The notes under the pieces: generated by a model
The model's input: only the letters and a program-made list of their open reading frames with translations
Databases searched by the model: none
What the model was told of the DNA's origin: nothing
DNA from: Poecilobothrus nobilitatus
Lineage: Eukaryota; Arthropoda; Insecta; Diptera; Dolichopodidae
Assembly (NCBI GenBank): GCA_947095535.1
Contig: OX352774.1
Location: 66,278,416 to 66,342,415 of the forward strand
Direction: 5' to 3'
DNA: 64,000 bases
Part shown: positions 27,589 to 40,194 of the stretch, in pieces
How the letters are laid out: the number at the start of each line of letters is the position of its first letter
Numbering within the stretch: position 1 is the stretch's first letter
Position numbers and translations under genes: made by a program

Positions 27589-27860
27589 TATTTATTTATT
27601 TATATTAATATGACATACATTAATGCAGTGCAATATTATTGAACCATCGGCTACTAAGACCATTATAGGTTTTTATACTATTATTAAATGATATACTAAT
27701 ATTATTTATTTTGTTTATATTATATAGGTACTATATATTTACATTATATTAGGTCGTAAGGGGGGTATGTAAAGAAAAAAACTTACGACCTGTGCAGAGA
27801 TCGAACCCACACTCCTTCGGCTAATACGCCACACGCCTACCCACTAGGCTGCCCAAGCCT
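27589..27860 (-). mobile_element. tRNA-derived SINE copy B
   Basis: Close relative of copy A in the same orientation. Its head is AGGCTTGGGCAGCCTAGTGG, it has box B GGGTTCGATCTCTGCAC and the same hairpin around a T7 run, and it ends in the same tail. Copy A inserted at its tail boundary. A T run follows its head on the plus strand. Confidence 0.85.
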
Positions 27861-28004
27861 TTTTTTTTTTTTTTTTAAATTAAATTTTTATTTTTACCCA
27901 TTGTACAATCTTAAACTACTTAACCTTAAAAAAATTTACAAAAACGGTTTTAACTTATAAAAGTATTTAACATTTAAATTACAATTTTAATTTTTATATG
28001 CTAA

Positions 28005-28031
28005 CTAGAAAATCCCCTGTGCAATTGCACA
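28005..28031 (-). mobile_element. Helitron 3' terminus: palindrome plus CTAG
   Basis: Palindrome at 28018-28031, spacer GGGGATTTT, CTAG at 28008-28005 on the minus strand, then T at 28004. The arrangement is diagnostic for Helitron ends. Confidence 0.7.
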
Positions 28032-28754
28032 ATTTCTATAGATTCAAAAACATTTGCGGTATCATACTGACTCCCTTAATAAACTACCTAAAAATTTCAT
28101 TTTTACATCAGCACCATTAAAAAAACTTTGGTATCACTTACTTACTTGATGTAATAGAAAAAAACATAAAACAAATCTGAACACATAAAATTAAAAATGT
28201 TAGGAACAGTTTATTAATTTTTTCACGCCGTTTTTTCGTGGCGGTAATTTTTGACAGTTTTTTAATCATTGAGAAAAAATGGTCCAAGCTAAAAACACAT
28301 TCAGGGTAAATGTTCGTGCCGATATCTCAAAAATTGTTTGAAACACATGTATAAAGTGCACAATAAAAACCGGCGAAAAGCCAACCAACACCAACCGCTA
28401 CGACATTTTTATTTTTGTTACATTTAAAATAATCCCAATAATCGAAATAATTTTAATATTTGTTAAAATTTTACCAGACTCTCTATTTTTCTTTAGTTTA
28501 AAAAAAAAATTTTTATGTCGATAAAAACAGTTGTTTTCTTCGCGAATTGCTTTAATTACCAAAACTACTTTCAAGTCTTTTGCGTTTATTTTTTTTTTTG
28601 CTTGAAAAAAATTTGCTGAATTTATTTTATTTAAATGTACTTTGGAAGAGGTCTTTAGTATATTTAATAAAAGATTCATGTCTCTGATAATGTAATTTCA
28701 TAAATTTTCGGGGCCTTTTTTTTTGTGTGGGTCGTTTTCGACAGCTTTTTAATT

Positions 28755-30480
28755 TAATGGTCTAATAATAAATTAGTACAAAATTATGAATCTATTTTGA
28801 GAGAAGGCATCTAAAATGATATTTCCTATGTTATTTTTTCTCTTTTTTTTAAGAAAAATATCCATTTCTAAAATATTTAGTAAGTTTCTGATTTCTGTTA
28901 TGAAATATAATTAGCTAAGTCTGCCGAATTTTATATTAATAAAAAAAATTCGAATATTTTATGTTATATCAAAAATTCAGCTTAAAAAATCAAAATTCCA
29001 ACCTAAATAAACAAAACTACTTTAAAGTCTGTTGCGAAACTTTTACCAGCTTTTATAATAGTGAAAACAAAATCAAGAATAAAATCGGCCTATTATTTTT
29101 TTTCTTATAAATATAAGGCTTACTATAAACTTTGCTCTTTTCACTTTCAGGTCTTTTAATTTTATTAAGAGTATTTTTATTTTTTTCAAAACAAAGAGTC
29201 ATTTGAAAACTGCCAGCAGAAGATTAATAATTTATTTTTAATTTACCGCTGCGACCAGTTCATAATGGATGTGGCGGTCAAATTTAAAAATTAAAAATTT
29301 GCTTTAAATTTTGTGTCGAAAGTACTTTTTAAAAAGTAAACATTTGTGTCTCTGATAAGACTTTTAGTCCAAGATTTGTGTCTCTGATAATAAAATTTTA
29401 AATTATTAAATAAATATACAGAAATATCATCTTTGCCAGTTTAGTTTACATTCAGTGTGAGTGGTTTATTATAGAAATAAAATATTTTTTTTTTACATCT
29501 TGTGTGTCTGGTATTAATATCTATATGATATTTAATATCTTGTGTGAATTGGTATTATCAGAGACTACATAGAGATGTACAAATTCATACAAAAATTTGT
29601 ACTAATTTTTTTTCAAACGGGCCAGCTAAAACTGGCTAGTTTTAAAAATTTTAAAGCACAGAAATATTTGATTTGTGTCATAGCTAAAAGAATTTAGTGA
29701 AAACCAGAATCTTCTGTAAAATCTGGTGTAAAATGTAAAAATTATCATTCATATATTTTATGCATTTACAAAATTTTTTTATCTTTGTGAATTAAACCAT
29801 AATCATTATATTGTGTATATTATCAGAAATTCAATCATTAATTTCAGGTATTATATTATCTGATCTGATTAACAAATCTTATTTTTTTCCATGGCTAACA
29901 ATATTATTAATGGTCTAATAATAAATTAGTACAAAATTATGAATCTTTTGTGAGAGAAGGCGTCTAAAATGACATTTTCTATGTAATTTTTTTCTTTTTT
30001 TTTTTAAGAAAAATATCCGTTTCTATAATATTTAGTAAGTTTCTGACTTCTGTTATGAAATATAATTATTTAAGTCTGCCTAATTTTATATTAATAAAAA
30101 AATTTCGAATATTTTATGTTATACCAGTTCTACCGAAAATTTAGCTTAAAAATCTAAATTTCAACCTAAATAAACAAAACTATTTTAAAGTCTGTTACGA
30201 AGCACCAGCTTTTATACTAATGAAAACAAAATCAAGAATAAAATCGGCCTATTATTTTTTTCTAATAAATATGAGGTTTACTATAAACTTTGCTCACTCT
30301 CACTTTTTCACTTTCAGGCGCTTTAATTTTATTAAGAGTACCTATTTTTATTTTTTTTTTCCAAAACAAAGATTGAAAACGCCAACAGAAGATTAATAAT
30401 TTATTTTTAATTTACCGCTGCGACCAGTTCATAATGGACGTAGCGGTCAAATTTAAAAATTAAAAATTTGCTGAATTTAT
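28755..30480. repeat. 1.15-kb internal tandem duplication
   Basis: A block starting TTAATGGTCTAATAATAAAT at about 28755 recurs at about 29908. The later landmark CGACCAGTTCATAATGG occurs at 29252 and 30421. The offset grows from 1153 to 1169 through small indels. The copies are roughly 90% alike by eye over about 550 bp. Confidence 0.85.
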
Positions 30481-31497
30481 TTTGATTGAAAATGTGTTTT
30501 TTAAGTATGTATGTACTTTTCCTTTTTTGACTGTACTCACTTTTAATGAACGGTTTGTGTCTCTGACAATAATTCTAGTGGAAAATTTAGTCTCTGGTAA
30601 TAATATTTACTAAATTTATTTATATTTTTAATTAACGGTTTGCGTCTCTTGATAATACTTTGAGTTAAAGATTCGTATCTCTGGTAATAAAACTTTAAAT
30701 TATTAAATAAATAGTAAAAAAGCCTTATTAAAGGGTATAAGTAGAAAAATAAAGCTTTTGTGAAAGTTTCCTCAGTTTTATGAACAATTTAATTTTAGTA
30801 AATTTATTCAAATACTTATATGTATTATATTTAGATATTGATAAATGTAAAATTTATTGCTAAAGTGTTTTAAATAATGAAAAACCTCAATGATGCTGTG
30901 AAGTAGTTTCTTTCAAAAATGTAATAAAAATGATTATTTAATAAATCTCATCTCTTGTAAATTTCTTTGTCAAGCTTTGGATTAAAAAACCAAAGGTTGG
31001 ATTAAAAACCAATGGTAAATAAATTTTTGCCAATAGTATCAAAAATTTTCGCTTCGAAAAAATACAGTATCAAACTTTATAATTTTGAAACTAAACTACA
31101 CTGATCTGATGCATTTGCCTAATTATAATATATAGTACACTTGTTATATTTTTCTATGGTTGCCATAGCAAATGCTTCAAAACTTTCTTTGTTATATTTT
31201 TCAAACAAATTTTTACTCTATCCGTAATAATATTCTGTCTCTTTATCTATCGCTTTCTCTACAAAATCTTCACACCGTAAGTTTTACGCACCTTTTATGT
31301 AAAACAATAAAAATTGGCTGTGCATATAATGTTGAAGTTTTAGAAAATAAAAATCATAAAAGAAGCATAAAATTAAGAAAATGTTATACATTCAAAATTT
31401 AATTGAAAATTGTGATTTTATAATTTAAATTGCGCTCCTTTAAAAGCTTTGGTTTTACGCACCGCTTTATTTTTTTATAATTTCTACTTAAAAATGC

Positions 31498-33012
31498 AAC
31501 TCTTTAAAAACTTTGATTTATGCACTGTCTTGTTTTTTCATTCTTTTTATAGCATAACATTTTAATTAACATTTTTTTCTATCTGTTATGTACCTAAATA
31601 TCAGATGTACGTTTCTTTCTTTTCATAGCATAGCATTTAATATTTCTTTTTCTATCTGTTATGTACGTAAATATCAGAGGTATGTTTTTTCATTTAAAAT
31701 CATAACATTTTAATAGTTCTTTTTTTCTTTAAAAATATTTAAAAACAGTCAAAGTAACATTTTTTGTTCTCTTTTTTTTCTATTCGTTTTTATTTTTCTT
31801 CGCAGTATTACATTTATTTTTTTTTGTTTTCTGTTATTTACGTACGCTAAGTATTTCTTTTATTTTTTTTAAATATTAAATTTATACATACAGTCTATTT
31901 AAAAAATATAAATTATAATCTATAGAACATTTTGAATTTTTTTTTGTTCGTTTATGTTTACCGTCCATTCATTCATATAAATAACTGTTGCCTATACAAA
32001 AAATAATAAATCTATAATAAATCTAATATATGTATACTCCTATTTTTATTCATATATCTATATTATGGGCTAAACTTCTGATTCTAAAATTGTACTATAT
32101 TATGGCAAAATTTTTAAAAACTTAAGAAAATGTTACTTAGCAAAATTTGAATAAAAATATTATTGCAATTTTATAATATTCTACTTAAAAATCTGAACCT
32201 TTAAAAACTTTGATTTATACACTGCCTTGTTTTTTCTTTCTTTTCATAGCATAACATTTTGATATTTCTTTTTTTCTATCTGTTATGTACCTCAATATCA
32301 GATGGCCTTTTCGTTCTTTTCATAGCATAACATTTTTTTTTTTCCTTTTTCTATCTGTTATGTAGGTACGTAAATATCAGACGTATGTTTTTTTCTTTTA
32401 AAATCATAACATTTTAATAGTTCTTTTTTTCTTTAAAAATATTTAAAAACAATAAAAGTAACATTTTTGTTCTCTTTTTTTTCTATTCGTTTTTATTTTT
32501 CTTCGCAGTATTACATTTTACTTTTTTTTTTTTGTTTTCTGTTATTTTTTTTAAGTATTAAATTTATACATCAGTCTATTTAAAAAATATAAATTATAAC
32601 CTATAGAACATTCTGAATTTTTTTTTTGTTCGTTTATGTTTACCGTCCATTCATTCATATAAATAACTGTTGCCTATACAAAAAATAATAAATCTATAAT
32701 AAATCTAATATATGTATACTCCTATTTTTATTCATATATCTATATTATGGGCTAAACTTCTGATTCTAAAATTGTACTATATTATGGCAAAATTTTTAAA
32801 AAATTAAGAAAATGTTACTTAGCAAAATTTAAATAAAAATATTATTGCAATTTTATAATGTTCTACTTAAAAATACGACCCTCTAAAAACTTTGATTTAT
32901 ATACTGCCTTGTTTTTTCTTTCATTTCATAGCATAACATTATAATATTTATTGTTTTCTATCTTTTATATGGGTAAATATCAGATGTACGTTTCTTTCTT
33001 TTCATAGTATAA
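31498..33012. repeat. 682-bp tandem duplication plus a partial third copy
   Basis: CCGTCCATTCATTCATATAA occurs at 31961 and 32643, and TAAACTTCTGATTC at 32071 and 32753 (offset 682). The ACTTTGATTTA landmark occurs at 31510, 32207 and 32889, so a third copy starts and breaks off near 33012. First and second copies are very similar over 31900-32190. Confidence 0.85.
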
Positions 33013-33173
33013 CATTTGTTAAATTAACATTTAACATAACAGGAGGGCACGCTACTCAGCAGCAGCAACTTGTCTTTTATTATATTTAGATATACAGAAA
33101 TATCATCATTGCCAGTTTAGTTTACATTCAGTGTGAGTGTTTTATTATAGATATAAAATATTTTTTTTTACAT

Positions 33174-33215
33174 GTTGGCAAGGTCTCGCCAACATCTTGT
33201 GTATTATATTATAGA
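33174..33215 (-). mobile_element. Proposed Helitron 5' terminus
   Basis: Minus strand TCTATAATATAATACACAAG at 33215 inward, then a near-perfect inverted repeat GTTGGCGAGA/CCTTGCCAAC (33178-33197; 8 of 10 pairs). The adjoining internal sequence CAGTTTAGTTTACATTCAGTG recurs at about 29440, where the inverted repeat is missing. Confidence 0.5.
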
Positions 33216-33337
33216 TTTTATGCTATATGATATAAAACTTAAAGCTAAAAAAGTGAGTGTTTAGACTATAATAAAGTGACTATTGGAAAAGCCGGGCAAA
33301 CAAAAACCGATATTATTTCAAATAATTTTTATAAAAT

Positions 33338-33376
33338 AAAACTTAACCTACCTAACCTACCTAACCTACTTAACCT
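33338..33376. repeat. CCTACCTAA-type short repeat
   Basis: AACCTACCTAACCTACCTAA and similar. On the minus strand it is TAGGTTAAGTAGGTTAGG, downstream of the orphan ORF. A related TAGGTTAAGATAGGTTAAG lies at about 43277 downstream of the SINE. Confidence 0.7.
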
Positions 33377-33404
33377 AGATAAAATAATCTGTATTATTAA
33401 TACT

Positions 33405-33866
33405 CTAATCTAATTCATAAGCATTTTCCAACCACCAAAATTTTCTTTTAATTAATTTATCTTTGTCCGGAATGGACATATCGTATTTTAAATTTTCTCC
33501 ATTTATATTGCCCGGGTTATATTCAATAGCTTTACACGTAGCCCGTCTATTATAGTGGTATAATAGGGGGACATGATTTTGGCTTTGGATATAACGATTT
33601 TTATCTAAAAAGATGAAATGCTCAGGGGCTATGAAACCCGTGAGCAATGTCTTTTCAATGTACTCCTCATTGTAGTAAAATATATGCGATATTAAACCAT
33701 TCTCTGGAGTGTTTTGTGCTCTATCATAATGATTTCTGATTAATTTTATTATAAAATTATCGATACGTATGATATGGGCTTCCTTATACAAATATTTATT
33801 TGAATAATAATATTTGTAGTCGGATTCGGGCTTACGATCGGGCTTACGTCGGATCGGGCTGCCCAA
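33405..33866 (-). CDS. Orphan 153-codon ORF, function unknown
   Basis: This is the longest open frame in the window. It is uninterrupted from ATG at 33866 to TAG at 33405, with higher G+C and a balanced amino-acid mix, unlike chance frames here. It has a basic start (IRRKPDRKPES), aromatic-rich YYYSNKYLY, a middle with NHYDRAQNTPENGL and GFIAPEHFIFLDKNRY, then YHYNRRATCKAIEYNPGNI, and ends KRKFWWLENAYELD. I see no signal peptide, membrane helix or known motif. Its first bases overlap a SINE-like head (AGGCTTGGGCAGCC), and a LINE end is inserted just upstream. It may be a captured gene fragment, part of a mobile-element protein or an endogenous viral remnant. The ATG is the first available and may not be the true start. 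Confidence 0.4.
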   Translation of the reverse strand: MGSPIRRKPDRKPESDYKYYYSNKYLYKEAHIIRIDNFIIKLIRNHYDRAQNTPENGLISHIFYYNEEYIEKTLLTGFIAPEHFIFLDKNRYIQSQNHVPLLYHYNRRATCKAIEYNPGNINGENLKYDMSIPDKDKLIKRKFWWLENAYELD

Positions 33867-33871
33867 GCCTA

Positions 33872-34421
33872 TTTATTTATTTATTTAACTCTAACATTAT
33901 ACAATTAATTGTTATAATATCAGTAGAGCCCTCGGCTACTAAGGCCATTTTGGGCTTGACAGTGCTATTTACAGTTTAATGTTTTATATTTATTATATTA
34001 TATTATACTATAAGTGTTATCTTAAGTTAATTTTTTCTTTTGTATTTACATTATATTTGATTAGTTCAATAATTTTGCTAGGATTCGTTAGGTTTGTTGT
34101 TTTGTGGTTACAATTAGAATTTAAGATTTATTTACATTTATTTACTTTATTTACAATATTTTGTTTAATAACACATTAACATAGCAATTATATTACAGTT
34201 TATACAGAATTGAGAGCTAAACTATTTTAGGTAAAAATTAAATGTTGTTCCAGATTTTAAATATTGTACAAATTTTATGGATTTTGTTTGCATTTTCTAA
34301 TGTTGGAACTAAGATATTCTTTAGATCTATTGAATTACTCTGAGCAAAATTTTTTGTAATGTAGCATTCATGGAACATATGTTTGACTGTTAGTTGACTC
34401 TGACAATAGGGGCAAGCCTAA
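33872..34421 (-). pseudogene. 5'-truncated LINE: ORF2 C-terminus, 3' UTR and tail
   Basis: Flanked by an 11-bp target-site duplication GCCCAAGCCTA (33861-33871 and 34422-34432). The minus strand reads ACPYCQSQLTVKHMFHEC, a C-x2-C-x7-H-x4-C zinc cluster typical of the ORF2 end of I/Jockey/R1-type LINEs. The frame continues open to a stop at 34238-34240. About 370 nt of 3' UTR follows, ending TAAATAAATAAATAAATAGG. Only the last 60 or so codons are present, so the copy was truncated at insertion. Its 3' UTR contains AATGGCCTTAGTAGCCGAGG, also found in the SINE tails. Confidence 0.85.
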
Positions 34422-34432
34422 GCCCAAGCCTA

Positions 34433-37400
34433 ATTAATATGAAATATCAACAAAAAATTGCATACTTTTAGGATTCTAATTTTTATTTATTATCACATTG
34501 CCAAAAAAATTAAAAGAATGTTTTCTATAATATTTATTATTTGATTATTTTTAAATAATAATAATATTTGAAAATAAATATTGAATATAAATAATATTTT
34601 ATTTTAAGGTCTTAATAAATATTTCATATCCTTCATCTAATTCTAAAATAACATATAACACAATTCTCTAATGGAAATTCATCTATTCTTTTTTTTGAAA
34701 AATTTATACTTACTAAATAAAATATGTACGATAATTGAAAAAGTGAAAATAAAAATTACGTTATGAGTACATTACTGTATGAATATGAATAGGTTTCTGA
34801 TTCGTTATAGATGCGATAATATGTCGTAGTTAAGTAGTTCCATTGATATAAAGAAATTTTTCTTTAATGAAAACTTTATAACCAGATAATAATATTTTTG
34901 ATATTAATTTTTTGTGTATTTTAATTGAGTATTAAAACCTTTCAAATGAAATTCTTTTAAAAGAAGAAGGAATAAATTAACTATTTTTATCTCTTTGTTG
35001 CTAAAAGCGCAAATATTCCTTCAATTATAATTATAATTATAAAAAAATAACATTAAAATGAAAAATACGAAAATACAAAAAAAAATTAAATGAATAAATG
35101 TTAGGTATATGTAATTCCATAAATTTCAAACGTTTTGTACAAAGTAAAGCATACGTAAAAAAAAAAACAGAAACCGAATATCATTAAAATTTATTAACAT
35201 AAAAACATTCAACAAATGTTCGTTCAACTGATTTTTTAAATATTCATAATGTAACAGAAATGAATGAATTGAAATTGAGATCAAAGGATGTAACACTTTT
35301 TGAACTATACTTGTTGTTATATATATATATATATATCTACATTTTATCGATATATATAAATATGTACAAATGTATTCTTAAATATGATATACATAAATTT
35401 TCATATATATTATATGGTAGATATCAGAATATAAAATTTGTTTTCCCTAAAGAATGACATAATATATGTACATATAAGAAATATATCAATATATTATATG
35501 ATTATATTCATATTTTATATGATAATAAAACATATAATTAATTATATATACAGGTGAAAATGTTATGAACGCACATTTAAAAAGAAAAGAATTTTTGAAC
35601 TAATACCAACAAGTTGAACATTTATCTAGAAATAATTAATTATCTTTAGATATTTTTTAATTTATTGGGCAATCTCTGATTTGTTCAATTTCAGAAGTAT
35701 TAAAAAAATCACAGTAGTTTTTATACTTTATATTTTAAATGTTAAACATAGTTTAGTCAATTTTTTCAATCATTTTCGGCATTCAGTTTAATCGTTAAGA
35801 ATTTTAATTAATTCTGATCGAAAATTTATTAGAAACATTAAACGTCTTTAACGAAATTTGTCCGCCTTTAAATCTTCATGTTTTCCAAATTCCTTCAAAC
35901 CAAAAAATAAAATTTTTTTGACGATTAATCATCGGTTTAATAAAATTTAAAACTGTTGATGTCGTATAAAATCTTAATGTATATTAATAGCTTAATTTTA
36001 CAGTAAGCTATAAAATTAGCCACAGAACACTTTGGAATATTTTCTTAAAATTGTAATAAATAAAAAATATTGCCCAGCTTCGATACTTTTTATTTATCAC
36101 CATTATAGTCTTAATAAACCAATCTTTAATAGGGATGAATATTGTAGAGTTAGCTAATTGATTTCAGTCAAATAGATAACTTTAAGTAAATTTTAAGTAA
36201 CAAATTTTAAGCAGAGTGATGATTATATTACTTTCATCTAATTTTTCATGTAATAATTTTTTTTATTTAAAAGTTATTATAGTTTCATTTTATCACCTTA
36301 ATATTTTTCACCTTTATTACCTTTTGTAATACTATTATATTTTTGCCAAATAACCTGAAAATTTGGACAAGTGAAATTGAAAAATTATATAGAATGAAAA
36401 ACACACTTATGGTTGTTAGGAGTATATCTTTTTTATAATCTAGTATTTACATAGATGTAGAAATTGTAAATAAATGAGAAAAATAGATTTTTGCTTTGAG
36501 AATTTGGCTGTAAAAATATTTCACAGGATAATGCAAAAGACATGATTTCTTTATATTAAATTTTTTATATTAAACATTTAATAGATATTTTATATTAAAA
36601 GTATTAGCTGTACCAGTATAGGCGCTATTTAATATAATCCTACTAAGTCAAAAACCTACTAAGTTAAATTCAAGTTTTCAATTTGTCTTATTTAATGGAT
36701 AAAGGAAAACTGACTAACGCATACGTTTATAACGACTCTATACTTTAAAACTTTATTGCATTTTCAAATTGCCAATTGTTAATATGCAAGTTTGTTAACA
36801 TTCGGGTATTTAGTTATCTATGAGTTCTAATCTTTATGTTAAAATTGGTAGTTTCAGTTTTTTATTCTTAATGTACATATAAAGTATTACTTAATATTTG
36901 CTGCGAATTTCAACTCGATAGCAGCTTAATTTAGTCGAAAATAAGATTTCACGTTGAAGACAATATCTATGTAATTATTTTTTTATTGAAATGTAAAAAA
37001 GTTACTATTGATGATGTTGTTACACATTGGTCATATCTCGTAAAAACAAGAAAGTAGAACGTAAGGGCTGCCTTAAACTTCGTATATAGAAAAGTATTGT
37101 AAAATTATATAATAACAATCCACCCAAGAAACAAAAACTTACATTGGTAAATGAAAAAGATTAACTTACGTTTGTATAAATAAAATTTTTTACTCAAAAA
37201 AAAAAAAACAAATTTTTATAATTATTACCATTATTTTTATATTTAATTTAATTTTTAAATGTTAATAAAATATAAATTTGAATTTAAATAAAAATTTCAA
37301 ATTCTATAAATGTAAATTAGTTTTTCTCCCTTTTTTTTTTTTTGTTCAGTAAAAATAACAGAAAGAAAAAACCAATTTCTTATTTATATATATATCAAAT

Positions 37401-40194
37401 ATGTAAAGATATTTTAAATATATGTATTTACACTCAAATAAATATAAATAGGACAGAAAAAAAAAAAATGTATAAATAATTGAATTTTAATGATTTCCAA
37501 TAGATTTGAATATTTCAAACAATTATTTTTTTTTATATATCTGAGAAAATTTCAAAAGTTATATAAATTTTGACTATTGAAGTTTTAAGAAGAGAAGCAC
37601 GTATCAAAATCAACATTAATATACAAATTGAAGAACTACTGAAGATTTATTCAAAAATTAATTCAGAAAAAAATAAAGTAAATATTCAATAAAAATAAAT
37701 AAATATTATGATATAAAATTATTTCTCAAAAATTTTACATCAAATATAGAAAAAAAAAAAAAAACTGAAGTGATGTACTAACTTTTTGAAAGATTTAATT
37801 TTATTTTATTGATTGTAAAATAAAAAGGATGCTCGATTTTAAAATTAACTGACTGACTTAATATGATTATGTAGTAAAAGAATAGAATAAAAATTTATTT
37901 AATTGGTTCATCAGTCCGCCATTTGGTTTTTCTGTTCTTAAAAATGGTACATTTTAAATTAGTCAACAACTATTATATATAGACACCCTGAGAATATCCT
38001 GCCTGGAATATATTTTCAAATGATAAGTTTAACAAACTAGAAAATTTGATGTCATCGCAAAACATATGAATTAAAATAAATAACGAATCCGGAACTCTCT
38101 TTACTGTTTGAAAATTGTATTCATATATTTCGTAATATATACACCTAATGCACCTGAGTTTGGAGTGTGAAGTAATGGTATAACTATCAAATTCAACTTA
38201 ACAGACTTAATCAATGAAAGTAAATCCTAAAATTCTATCGCTATGAATCTTCGTTCTTTGTGCGGATCCCAAGAGATTTTGACTAAACTTAAACACGTCT
38301 ATACCCGTTACCGGGTGTTTTATTGTCAAATTTCAAAATTAAAATTTTGAATTTTAGTTAGTTGCCAAATATTAACTATTCAGAAGCAGAGCATATTAAA
38401 TGGAATATATCTAGGTTTTAACCTCTTATTTATATTTCAGATACATTGATTCAAAAAGGAGGATACTTTCAGTTGTTGAAAGCTTAAACTATGTGTCTTT
38501 AAAAATCTAACATAAAACCTGAGTTTTTTTTTTTATAATGAAAATTGCTATAGATGTGGTCCTGACAAATCGCATTGAGAAAAGTCAATAATTATTGTTG
38601 ATGAAAAACTGTTTGTCGTTGTAATTTGAGAATTTAAAATTAAGAATTCCAATTTAAATAACAATTCCTTTATTTTAAATTAGTACAATTAAAGAAAAAC
38701 CATGAAATAAAGTGAATTATATACTTGTATAATGTTCTTTGTAGCACTTCTTGTTGTGTTTCATTTTACTGTTTCTTTTTTTTTTTAAATAATATTTTTT
38801 TTTATCTTTTAAATTCAATAATTAATTGAAAATAAATTTATTTGAATAATTCAAAGATGGCTGAGAATGAAAAAAATGAAATGAAAGAAATTGAAAGAAA
38901 AATTAACTTTAAAATTGAAAATTTTTGTTTCATTTCATTTTTGGAAACTTTTCAAAAACCACAAAAGAAATTGAATCCTATTAAAGGACAATTTTTTTTT
39001 TTATTTTCCAACTTTTTTAAATGTCGGCAAGTTGCCAAAAAAATACAAAATAAAAAATGAAATGATAAAAGAGAAATAATGAGAAAAAAAAAAAAAATAA
39101 AAGTTAAAAGCTAACAATAAAACAGGAAAAAATTAAGGCGATCCTTATACTTGTGCTGTTTCTATTTTATTTACTATGTACTCATTCTATAATGATTTAT
39201 TCAGGATAATTTATTATTTCATTTGGCCAATAAATAAAAACGAAATAATAATATTTAAAAAAAAAAAAAAAATAATAATAAAAAAATACAACAATAATAA
39301 AATAAATGTATATAAAGATTAAAAGATTAACAACCAGAAAAAAGTCCAGACTAACTGTTGCTTTTAATGTTTCTAGATTAAAAGTATAAAATCAGAATGA
39401 ATTACTCAATTTCAGAGTAAAAATCAGAAGAATAAAAAAAAATATTCATCAGCTTTTTCGTTTCGTTTCATTTCATTTCATTATTTTTTATCTTTTTCTT
39501 CCTCTTTTGTATTTTCTAATATTTTTTTTTTTCATACTTTTGAAAACTTTGAAACACATTAAAGGACAATTATATAAAAAGAATTGAAAAAAAATTCAAT
39601 AATTTTTTAAAAATTAGCTATAGTATATTCAGAATATAAACTGTTAGATACAGGTTGTATCTAAAAATCTAAACATTTTAAGCTTCACTATTTGTGGTTA
39701 AGCAAGATATCGTACCAGAAATTTGAAAACACTTCTGTGAATAATTTCAAATTGATTCATCTACAAGATTTAATTTTAAATAATATAGAGAACTAACTGT
39801 ACTCTATTAATCTGATATAAGAACCTATGTTAATGGATATGATATAATAATATATCCCTAACTATCTAAAACTCTAAAAGATGGTTTAGACAAAAAAAAA
39901 AACTTAGTAGAATACTCTTCTGTTAATATTCACTGAACAAGACACTGAATTCCTTCTTATGAGAATTTCTGTAACATTAATTTTAAGTTACAACACTGAA
40001 AATATTGTTTCGACAATATATATATAGATCTGAATAACTGTTAAGTGAAATAAAAATTCAACTGAGTAGAAATCAAATTTTGTTTACTCGTTTTCTGTAC
40101 GCCCTGTATGTATAATTAAAATAATATTTGTATAAAATGTCTATATATACATACATTAATTTTTGTATAATTACAAGATTTACCGAAAATAAAA
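34433..40194. other. A/T-rich intron, no features seen
   Basis: TA microsatellites (35322-35338) and A/T runs. At 38300-38314 is TATACCCGTTACCGGGT, which resembles the first bases of an INE-type element but without supporting sequence after it. No gene supported. Confidence 0.55.

Larger units (their letters stand above)
28005..33215 (-). mobile_element. Helitron candidate, 5.2 kb, non-autonomous
   Basis: The minus-strand 3' end at 28005 is a 14-bp palindrome TGTGCAATTGCACA, nine bases, then CTAG followed by host T. That is the standard Helitron 3' terminus (hairpin shortly before CTRR, inserted before T). The proposed 5' end at 33215 is host A then TCTATAATATAATACACAAG, close to a stem GTTGGCGAGA..CCTTGCCAAC. 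Both host bases fit insertion between A and T. Inside are two internal duplications (1.15 kb and 682 bp) but no recognisable Rep or helicase domain. Several partial copies may be nested, so treating the whole interval as one element is inference; the 3' end is the firm part. Confidence 0.55.

Noticed and set aside
28398..28679. 93-codon minus-strand frame in the Helitron region
   Set aside because: Lysine/isoleucine/asparagine-rich with no Rep or helicase motif; not good enough to call a Helitron protein.
29624..29646. Second Helitron 3' end, hairpin GCCAG..CTGGC then TAGT
   Set aside because: The stem is only five pairs and directly abuts the CTAG with no spacer; likely chance.
33338..33376. 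Insect telomere repeat (TTAGG) remnant
   Set aside because: The units are TAGGTTAGG/TAGGTTAAG, not regular TTAGG, and the tract is only about 40 bp; better described as a short simple repeat.
38300..38316. Start of another INE-like element (TATACCCGTTACCGGGT)
   Set aside because: Only the first 17 bp fit; the sequence that should follow (CTCCGTTTGTAAC and GTCC repeats) is absent.
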